Source: Bog-756 sp963977795
GTDB lineage: Bacteria > Actinomycetota > Acidimicrobiia > Acidimicrobiales > RAAP-2
Length of the DNA stretch: 9,993 nt
Assembly: GCA_963977795.1 (NCBI GenBank)
Contig: CAXBRB010000093.1
Location: 1 to 9,993 of the forward strand
Direction of reading: 5' to 3'
Shown here: positions 1 to 4,715 of the stretch, in pieces
Numbering within the stretch: position 1 is the stretch's first letter
How the letters are laid out: every line of letters starts with the position of its first letter
Program-made: the position numbers and the translations under genes
Notes under the pieces: model-generated
Seen by the model: only the letters and a program-made list of their open reading frames with translations
Told to the model about the DNA's origin: nothing
The model's database searches: none

Positions 1-8
1 GGTCCTCC

Positions 9-14
9 TACACT
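9..14 (+). promoter_or_regulatory. Putative -10 box of purU
   Basis: TACACT fits the actinobacterial TAnnnT -10 consensus and ends 8 bases before the purU ATG, so transcription would begin at or very near the start codon. There is no purine-rich ribosome binding site in the 22 bases upstream. The -35 region lies outside the window, so this rests on one hexamer and its spacing. Confidence 0.4.
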
Positions 15-22
15 TCCCGGCC

Positions 23-895
23 ATGCCCCCGGACGACGCGCACGGCGCCGACCCCCACCTGCACCGGATCGTCGCCACCGTCCGGGCGCCTGACGGGCCG
101 GGCCTGGTGGTGGCCATCGCCAACGCCGCAGCCGCCACCGGCGGCAACATCATCGATCTGCAGCAAGTCTCGGACCCCTACACCGAGGAGTTCGGCTGCC
201 GGCTGGTCATCGAGGGTGCCTGCCACACGGCCTGCGTCGCCGGGATCCTCCAGGAGCTGGTCGACGCTCGGGGGATCGCCTTCGCTCTGCATCCCGACGA
301 GCCCCCGGCCGAGGTGGTGGTGTGCTGCTCGTCGACCCTCCACTGCGTGAGCGACCTGGTCGCCCGGGCCGCCACCGGCGACCTGCCGTGCCGCATCACG
401 GCGGTCGTGTCCGACAAGGAGGCGGCCCGAGACCTCGTGGAGGCGGCCGGGATCACCTTCCACCACGTTCCCGTGGGCGACGTCCGGGAGGAGCAGGAGT
501 CCGAGCTCGGTCGGGTCCTCGACGGGCTGGACCCCGCCCTGGTGGTCCTGGCCCGCTACATGCGTGTCCTGCCGGCCTGGCTGGTGGAGCGCTTCGACGG
601 CCGGATGATCAACATCCACCATTCGACGCTCCCGGCCTTCCCGGGGGCCAACCCCCGCCGACGGGCCCACGAGGCCGGGGTGAAGATCATCGGGGCCACG
701 GCCCACTACGTGACGGCCGGCCTGGACGAGGGTCCGATCATCGAGCAGGGCGTGCACCATGTGGGCAACGCCGACCTCGAGGCGCTGATCCGCATGGGTG
801 AGGACGTCGAGCGCCTGGTGCTGGCCAACGCCGTCCGGCTCCACCTGGAGCACCGGGTGATGGTCTTCGGAGGCCGCACCTCGGTCTTCGCCTGA
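23..895 (+). CDS. purU: Formyltetrahydrofolate deformylase (PurU)
   Basis: This enzyme hydrolyses 10-formyltetrahydrofolate to formate and tetrahydrofolate, balancing one-carbon pools and supplying formate for purine synthesis. The 290-residue protein has the normal family length. An N-terminal ACT domain (about residues 13-90, core PDGPGLVVAIANAAAATGGN) is followed by a formyltransferase-fold domain (about 95-275). The catalytic triad of this fold is visible: Asn197 and His199 in NIHHSTLPAFPGANP, and Asp235 in LDEGPIIEQ. The segment after GANP reads RRRAHEAG where many PurU proteins, from memory, have YHQA-type residues. The ACT domain distinguishes it from PurN, which lacks one. The ATG at 23 is the only start visible; the frame stays open to the window edge, so a start further upstream cannot be excluded, but the protein already aligns from its ACT domain. 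Confidence 0.93.
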   Translation: MPPDDAHGADPHLHRIVATVRAPDGPGLVVAIANAAAATGGNIIDLQQVSDPYTEEFGCRLVIEGACHTACVAGILQELVDARGIAFALHPDEPPAEVVVCCSSTLHCVSDLVARAATGDLPCRITAVVSDKEAARDLVEAAGITFHHVPVGDVREEQESELGRVLDGLDPALVVLARYMRVLPAWLVERFDGRMINIHHSTLPAFPGANPRRRAHEAGVKIIGATAHYVTAGLDEGPIIEQGVHHVGNADLEALIRMGEDVERLVLANAVRLHLEHRVMVFGGRTSVFA

Positions 896-903
896 GCGGA
901 CCG

Positions 904-943
904 CCGACCGGGGCACAGGACCGCCAGCCCGGCGCCGGGTCGG
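904..943. terminator. GC-rich dyad between convergent genes
   Basis: Only 55 bases separate the convergent purU and acetyltransferase stop codons. They contain a self-complementary 12-mer at 928-939 (CCCGGCGCCGGG) and an outer 6-bp match (904-909 with 938-943). A bidirectional terminator is plausible by position, but there is no T-tract and the best fold is ambiguous. Confidence 0.25.
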
Positions 944-950
944 ACCGTGG

Positions 951-1808
951 TCAGCCGAACTCGAAGGAGGTCACCCCGAACACCTGGTCGAGCGCCAGCG
1001 TCGGGACACCGCCCCGGTACATGCGGGCGCAGGCGAAGGGCGAAGTGAGCCCCCGGTCCCGAAGGAGCGCACAGCCGGCCTCGTTCGGTTCGGGCACGTC
1101 GATCTGGACGAACCCCCCGCCGGCCCGGGCGATCAGATCATCCAGGAGCTCACCAGCGGCCGTGGGCCCGACGGCGACCAGTGGACCGGCCTTGTACCCC
1201 TGGCGGCACGGCCGGAGCGCGCCGAAGGCCACCACGTCGCCGCCGTCGACCACCGCACCCGAGATCACGCCTGGTGCCGCCAGCCAGGCCGTCAGGAAGC
1301 GGCGACGGTCCCACTCGGCCCGGTCGGCATCGAAGCGGAGGGCCACCTCAAGCAGTCCACCGTCCAGGGGGACGACGCGGGGGCTCCGTGCGCCGAGCAG
1401 CGTCCCCTCGAACCGGAGGTCCTGATGGGAGAGGGCGAACCCCTGCTCCGCGTACCACGGCGCCATGGCCACCACACCGTCCATGCCGATCACCGCGCCG
1501 GGAGCGAGCCGGTCGTCGAGGCGGGCGAGAGCGGCGAGGAACACCTCGGCCCCGAGCCCGTGGCCCCGTCGGTGCTCCTCCACGAAGAAGAGGCCGAGGA
1601 AGCCGAAGGTGTCGGAGTGACGGAATGCGCTGATGGATGCCGCGACGGCCCCATCGCGCCGGATGCCGACGAAGGCAGCAGGGTCGAGACCGAACGCCAC
1701 GGAGAGATCGCTCCGTCCGGGGTTCCAGCCCTCGGCGGCTGCCCATGCCTCCAGGACGGCGAGGTCGGAGTGGGGGAGTGGTTCGAGGGTGCGAGGAGCA
1801 CCGGCCAC
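951..1808 (-). CDS. Two-domain GNAT acetyltransferase (YitH-like C-terminus)
   Basis: This is a probable cytoplasmic acetyl-CoA-dependent N-acetyltransferase of unknown substrate, 285 residues long. The N-terminal half is a GNAT domain: the acetyl-CoA pyrophosphate loop is RRGHGLG at residues 80-86, after the beta-4 strand LGLFFVEEH, and WYAEQGF (118-124) is the usual motif B. The C-terminal half contains YKAGPLVAVGPTAAGELLDD (about 205-224) and ends in ARMYRG...GVTSFEFG, which resembles the second domain of YitH-type acetyltransferases (Acetyltransf_18). The start is GTG at 1808, preceded by GGGAGG with 6 bases of spacing. The gene begins 37 bases after the stop of the lipoprotein gene on the same strand, so the two are probably co-transcribed. 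No substrate can be assigned from the neighbours. Confidence 0.85.
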   Translation of the reverse strand: MAGAPRTLEPLPHSDLAVLEAWAAAEGWNPGRSDLSVAFGLDPAAFVGIRRDGAVAASISAFRHSDTFGFLGLFFVEEHRRGHGLGAEVFLAALARLDDRLAPGAVIGMDGVVAMAPWYAEQGFALSHQDLRFEGTLLGARSPRVVPLDGGLLEVALRFDADRAEWDRRRFLTAWLAAPGVISGAVVDGGDVVAFGALRPCRQGYKAGPLVAVGPTAAGELLDDLIARAGGGFVQIDVPEPNEAGCALLRDRGLTSPFACARMYRGGVPTLALDQVFGVTSFEFG

Positions 1809-1845
1809 GTTCGCCCTCCCGAGTCCGGCGAGCCGCGGCTGGCGA

Positions 1846-2346
1846 TCAGCCGGTGATCTTCTGGATGGCCAGGCTGGTGCGCTTGACCTGCTGTCCGGCC
1901 AACTTCACCTGCGCGGCCCAGGTGGGCACGGCGGCAACGGTCTGCGGCGGGCTGGACAGCGCCTGCTGGAGCTCGGTGATGGCCAGCTGGAAGGCCTGGG
2001 CCAGGCCCCGGTGCGGGGCGGAGACCTTGGGCACGACCTGCTGGAGGGTGGTGACGCACGGGGCGAGGGCGTTGCCCGCCGTGGACGACTCCTGCTGGAG
2101 GGTGGTCAGGGTGGTGGATGCCGTCCACGTCTCGGCCTGTCCCTGCAGGGTGTCGAGCGCGTCTGAACCGGCCTGGCAGTCGGCCTTGAGGGTGGCCACC
2201 AGGGAGGCGTCCGAGGCCATCGTGGTGGTCGTCGTGCCGCCGCCGGCCATCGTTGTGGTGGTCGACGAGGAGCTCGACGAGCTGCAGCCGGCCAGCAGGC
2301 CGGCGGTGCCGAGGAGCGAGGCGATGAGCAGAGCGGAGCGGCGCAC
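1846..2346 (-). CDS. Small putative lipoprotein
   Basis: The 166-residue protein starts with a lipoprotein signal peptide: basic MRR, a hydrophobic stretch, and the lipobox LAGC at residues 18-21, with Cys21 as the predicted lipidation site. A Ser run (22-28) and a Thr/Gly/Met low-complexity linker (about 29-45) follow. The rest (about 48-166) is rich in Ala, Gln, Thr and Leu and predicted largely helical, with heptad-like stretches such as LATLKADCQAGSDALDTLQG. This suggests a helical bundle tethered outside the membrane by a flexible stalk. I do not recognise a family. The GTG start at 2346 has an AAGGA ribosome site 5 bases upstream. The gene is divergent from the membrane protein at 2537 and lies just upstream of the acetyltransferase on the same strand. 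Confidence 0.8.
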   Translation of the reverse strand: MRRSALLIASLLGTAGLLAGCSSSSSSSTTTTMAGGGTTTTTMASDASLVATLKADCQAGSDALDTLQGQAETWTASTTLTTLQQESSTAGNALAPCVTTLQQVVPKVSAPHRGLAQAFQLAITELQQALSSPPQTVAAVPTWAAQVKLAGQQVKRTSLAIQKITG

Positions 2347-2536
2347 GGTGGTCCTTCCGGATGAGGGGAGCCGATGGTCAGGTGGGAGCCTGCACCCCCA
2401 GCGGCAATTGTGCCACGGCCCCGGTGGCGACGGAGATTAGGGTGCGGATCGCCGGACCATCGCCACGAGATGAGAGAGAGGCGGCCCGACCCATGCCAGC
2501 ACCTGCCGTCGTGCGACAGCGTCCCGGGGCGGGACC
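2347..2536. other. Divergent intergenic region
   Basis: These 190 bases separate the minus-strand lipoprotein gene from the plus-strand membrane-protein gene and should hold both promoters. On the plus strand TAGGGT (2438-2443) fits TAnnnT, with no clear -35 box. On the minus strand CACAAT (2412-2407) is a weak -10 candidate. A 16-codon frame from ATG 2493 overlaps the next gene start and shows no coding character. Confidence 0.35.
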
Positions 2537-2920
2537 GTGCTGACCCGGTGGGCCATCCGCGTCGGCTCGTCCCTGGTGGGGATCGCCGTGGGCCTCGTGA
2601 TCTCGGCCGCCGCCCTGCCGCGCTTCCACATCTCGGCCACCGGCCTGGTGGTGGCCACCGTGGTGTTCTGGGTGGTGCACCTGGCTGTCCAGTTCATGGC
2701 CTTGCGGATCCTGATCCGTGAGCCGTCGATCGCCCTGGCCGGCCTGCTCGCCGTGGCCTCGACGGTGGTCGCCCTGATCATCGTCACGCTGATCGTCTCG
2801 GGCCTGTCCATCCGCGGCATCTCGACCTATGTGCTGGCCACACTCATCATCTGGGCCACCACGGCGGTGGCGGACATCGTCGGACGTCAGATGATCCGCT
2901 CCCGCCGCCACGACCGCTAG
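2537..2920 (+). CDS. Four-helix membrane protein, phage-holin-family-like
   Basis: The 127-residue protein is almost entirely membrane-embedded. Four hydrophobic segments are visible at about residues 9-27, 34-55, 66-90 and 93-114, with a basic C-terminus (RQMIRSRRHDR). The pattern, with a Gly-Leu-Ser-Ile segment before the last helix, resembles the superfamily IV holin-like proteins (PF04020 type) common in actinobacterial chromosomes, where most are probably membrane proteins of unknown role and not lytic holins. There is no endolysin or other phage gene nearby, so a lysis role is unlikely. The start is GTG at 2537; the only Shine-Dalgarno-like sequence is a weak GGGCGGGA, so the start is less certain than the frame. 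The gene stands alone between divergent and convergent neighbours. Confidence 0.72.
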   Translation: MLTRWAIRVGSSLVGIAVGLVISAAALPRFHISATGLVVATVVFWVVHLAVQFMALRILIREPSIALAGLLAVASTVVALIIVTLIVSGLSIRGISTYVLATLIIWATTAVADIVGRQMIRSRRHDR

Positions 2921-2921
2921 G

Positions 2922-2937
2922 CGCCCCTCCCGGGGCG
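2922..2937. terminator. Short GC hairpin between convergent genes
   Basis: CGCCCC (2922-2927) pairs exactly with GGGGCG (2932-2937) around a TCCC loop, 2 bases after the membrane-protein stop and 20 bases before the opposing DUF2237 stop. It is well placed as a shared terminator but has no T-tract. Confidence 0.4.
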
Positions 2938-2956
2938 GCCGCCGCCGGAGGGTTGC

Positions 2957-3370
2957 TCAGGCCGACAGGCCGCCCGGTCCCTCCGGCACGTCCACGGCGT
3001 GCTGCCGGAGGATCTCCAGGGGCACGATCTCGAGGGCCCGCTCGTGGGTGGAGGCCAGGACGACGAAGGCGGCGGCACCGTCGAGGTGCGCCTGGAGCCA
3101 GTTCCGGGCGGTGACACACCACCGGTCCCCGGGTACCAGTCCAGGGAACCGGTAGGCGGGGGCGGGCGTCGACAGGTCGTTCCCGATGGAGCGCTGGTGG
3201 GCCAGGAACTCGGCGGTCACCACCGCACAGATGGTGTGGCTCCCGAGGTCCTCGGGCCCGGTCGAGCAGCAGCCGTCGCGGTAGAAGCCGGTCATCGGGT
3301 CGGTCCCGCACGGCTGGAGGGTGCCGCCGAGCACGTTCCGCTCGGGGATGGGGGCCGGGGCGGTCGTCAG
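2957..3370 (-). CDS. DUF2237 family protein, apparent CTG start
   Basis: This small soluble protein belongs to DUF2237 (COG3651), whose function is unknown. The family signature is strong: NVLGGTLQPCGTDPMTGFYR at residues 12-31, then DGCCSTGPEDLGSHTICAVV (32-51), FPGLVPGDRWCV further on, and LASTHERALEIVPLE near the end. The conserved cysteines are Cys21, Cys34, Cys35, Cys48 and the one in RWCV. No ATG, GTG or TTG lies in frame upstream of the conserved NVLG block within the plausible region. A CTG at 3370-3368 overlaps the TGA of the upstream DUF1543-like gene as CTGA and has GGAG (3382-3379) 8 bases upstream, giving a 137-residue protein starting MTTAPAPIPERNVLG. Translational coupling to the upstream gene is therefore likely. 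The family call is firm; the start is an inference. Confidence 0.88.
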   Translation of the reverse strand: MTTAPAPIPERNVLGGTLQPCGTDPMTGFYRDGCCSTGPEDLGSHTICAVVTAEFLAHQRSIGNDLSTPAPAYRFPGLVPGDRWCVTARNWLQAHLDGAAAFVVLASTHERALEIVPLEILRQHAVDVPEGPGGLSA

Positions 3371-3612
3371 TTGTAGGTCTCCACGTCGAGGGCGTCGCCG
3401 GCTGCGGCCGGGGAGAGGCCGACGGCGAACCCGTCGACCCGCTCGACCCGTTGGAGGGCGTCCAGGTGGCCCCGGCCGGCACCGCTCCACTTGGCCACGG
3501 CCCGGATCTCGGCCTCGGCCCGGTCGGCGGCCACCACGAGGACGACCTCGTGGCCCTCGCCCATCCGATCGTCGGCCAGCGGTCCGCCCAGGAAGGCCAC
3601 GTAGAGGTCCAC
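3367..3612 (-). CDS. DUF1543-like small protein
   Basis: The 81-residue protein begins MDLYVAFLGG and continues with HEVVLVVA, AVAKWSGAGRGHLDALQRVE and RVDGFAV. This order (LYxxxLGG, a strand of the HDVxFVV type, a short segment with Trp/Gly, an H-D pair and a VDGY-like strand) matches DUF1543 as I remember it. The function is unknown. The start is GTG at 3612. There is no ribosome binding site, but TACGAT sits exactly 6 bases upstream of the GTG, which suggests a leaderless message. The gene lies 45 bases after the oxygenase stop and overlaps the DUF2237 start by 4 bases, so it is probably co-expressed with DUF2237 and perhaps also read through from the oxygenase gene. Confidence 0.75.
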   Translation of the reverse strand: MDLYVAFLGGPLADDRMGEGHEVVLVVAADRAEAEIRAVAKWSGAGRGHLDALQRVERVDGFAVGLSPAAAGDALDVETYN

Positions 3613-3618
3613 GGGATG

Positions 3619-3624
3619 ATCGTA
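3619..3624 (-). promoter_or_regulatory. Putative -10 box of the DUF1543-DUF2237 pair
   Basis: Read on the minus strand, TACGAT occupies 3624-3619, followed by 6 bases and the GTG start at 3612. It is the same hexamer at the same spacing as in front of ilvD (6869-6874). No -35 match is seen at 16-18 bp upstream. Confidence 0.45.
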
Positions 3625-3657
3625 CCCAGCCGACGTGCCGGCCCGGCCCCGACGCGT

Positions 3658-4434
3658 TCAGCGACGGGCGTTCTTCACGAAGTCGTCGGTGCCGTGCCCC
3701 TCGGGCAGGCGGTCGCCGCCGTGCCAGCTGCCCCGGAGGTGGCGTCGGACCGCGCCCTCCCCGTCGTCGGTGGCCCGGGCCGCGGCATGCCAGAGGTCGC
3801 AGTGGTGGAGGAGGACGTCGCCGCGCTCGCAGTAGACGGCCAGCTCGCCGGGGACCCGCTCGAACCCGGGCGGCATGCCCTCGGTCCCGTGGCGGTGGCT
3901 GCCGGCCAGGACCCGGAGGAAGCCGTTGGCCGGCGAGGTGGGGTCGAAGTGGACGGTGAAGGCCACGGCCGGCCACATGGACAGGTGCGGGCCGGACTGG
4001 TGGTCGGTGTGCCAGCCGATCCGGGAGTAGGCCGTCCCGGGATCGGGCCGGGCGTCCTGGTAGACCACGCCGAACTGCTCGTAGTCGAGCAGCCACGCCT
4101 GGTCGCCCAGGAGGCGGCGGTTGACCTCGACCAGCACCGGGTGGTGGACCAGGGCGTCGGCCCGGGCTGACGCCCGGGTGGCGAAGACCACGTAGTGGGC
4201 GAAGGGCCGGCCGCCGATGGTGGCGTCGGGGGCGTCCAGGATGTCGGTGGCGTGCCCGGCGTCGAGCGCTCCGGCCACCAGGGCCTCCTGGGCGGCCACC
4301 AGCTCGCGCTCGGCGGCAGCCAGCGTGCCCTTGTCGAACAGGCCCCGCAGGATGGCGAACCCGTGCTCGTCGACGTGGGCGCACAGGCCGTCGAGGTCGT
4401 CGGGGGCGAAGACCCCGGGCAGCGGGGGACTCAC
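3658..4434 (-). CDS. Phytanoyl-CoA dioxygenase (PhyH) family oxygenase
   Basis: This is a predicted Fe(II)/2-oxoglutarate-dependent oxygenase of the PhyH superfamily, which hydroxylates diverse small molecules. The 258 residues fit the family. The facial triad is visible: His142 and Asp144 in IGWHTDHQSGPH, and the distal His216 in DLWHAAAR; Arg230 or Arg231, in the strand after it, is the likely 2-oxoglutarate anchor. The N-terminal GVFAPDDLDGLCAHVDEHGF is the typical opening helix before FAILRGLF. The double-stranded beta-helix core spans about residues 115-240. The start is GTG at 4434 with a modest GAGG site 8 bases upstream. It heads a minus-strand cluster with DUF1543-like and DUF2237 genes; no biosynthetic partner identifies the substrate. 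Confidence 0.85.
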   Translation of the reverse strand: MSPPLPGVFAPDDLDGLCAHVDEHGFAILRGLFDKGTLAAAERELVAAQEALVAGALDAGHATDILDAPDATIGGRPFAHYVVFATRASARADALVHHPVLVEVNRRLLGDQAWLLDYEQFGVVYQDARPDPGTAYSRIGWHTDHQSGPHLSMWPAVAFTVHFDPTSPANGFLRVLAGSHRHGTEGMPPGFERVPGELAVYCERGDVLLHHCDLWHAAARATDDGEGAVRRHLRGSWHGGDRLPEGHGTDDFVKNARR

Positions 4435-4490
4435 CGGAGGGGCCTCGGGCGGCCCGGGCGCACGGAGCGGGGGGTGGTGGCCACGCCCCG

Positions 4491-4496
4491 ACTGTA
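4491..4496 (-). promoter_or_regulatory. Putative -10 box of the PhyH-family gene
   Basis: On the minus strand TACAGT (4496-4491) fits TAnnnT and would start a message with a leader of roughly 50 bases before the GTG at 4434. The sequence at -35 is a poor match. Confidence 0.3.
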
Positions 4497-4546
4497 GGGG
4501 CAGGGGCGTCGGGCCGGCAGGAGGCGGTGCCGGAGCCCGTTCCGGA

Positions 4547-4575
4547 TTGCGGTGCCCCGGTTCGTCCCCTAGGTT
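4547..4575 (+). promoter_or_regulatory. Promoter of the secreted repeat-protein gene
   Basis: TTGCGG (4547-4552) and TAGGTT (4570-4575) are separated by exactly 17 bp, a good sigma-70-type arrangement for an actinobacterium. Transcription would begin near 4582 and give a leader of about 134 bases. It diverges from the PhyH-family promoter about 50 bp away. Confidence 0.5.
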
Positions 4576-4582
4576 TCAGGAC

Positions 4583-4715
4583 GATTGCCGCACCGTCGGG
4601 AACCCCGGGGGAGTCGTGCGGCGGTCCCTGCAGCGCCGGTGCCCCGGTGCCGGCGTGCGGGGAGGACCAGGGGAGGACGCAGGTCGTCCCGTCGGAGCGT
4701 CAAGGAGAACCGTCC
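4583..4715 (+). promoter_or_regulatory. Structured 5' leader of the secreted repeat protein
   Basis: The predicted leader opens with an 11-bp stem (4583-4593 with 4616-4626, including two G-T pairs) that encloses a further C/G-rich dyad. Next come two tandem CCGGTGCC units (4636-4651) and two copies of GGGGAGGAC (4659-4667, 4670-4678) set 11 bases apart. An AAGGAG ribosome site (4702-4707) precedes the ATG. I could not match it to a known riboswitch. It may regulate or simply stabilise the message. Confidence 0.3.

Noticed and set aside
2537..2920. A prophage remnant, from the holin-like protein
   Set aside because: No endolysin, structural, integrase or attachment-site sequence is nearby, and holin-family membrane proteins are common on actinobacterial chromosomes.
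3371..4384. An upstream extension of the DUF2237 frame to 475 codons
   Set aside because: The extension is Arg/Pro/Gly-rich and lies in the wrong frame across the PhyH-family and DUF1543-like genes; DUF2237 homology begins only near 3340.
2957..4434. A natural-product biosynthetic cluster centred on the PhyH oxygenase
   Set aside because: No synthase, transporter, regulator or other tailoring enzyme accompanies it.
4527..4715. An earlier start at 4527 for the secreted protein
   Set aside because: It would bury the signal peptide behind 63 residues without character, begin upstream of the predicted promoter and ignore the ribosome site at 4702-4707.
4583..4715. A c-di-AMP (ydaO) or c-di-GMP riboswitch before the secreted-protein gene
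   Set aside because: Fragments such as GGGAACC are suggestive, but I cannot lay out the conserved core of either class; a covariance-model search would decide.
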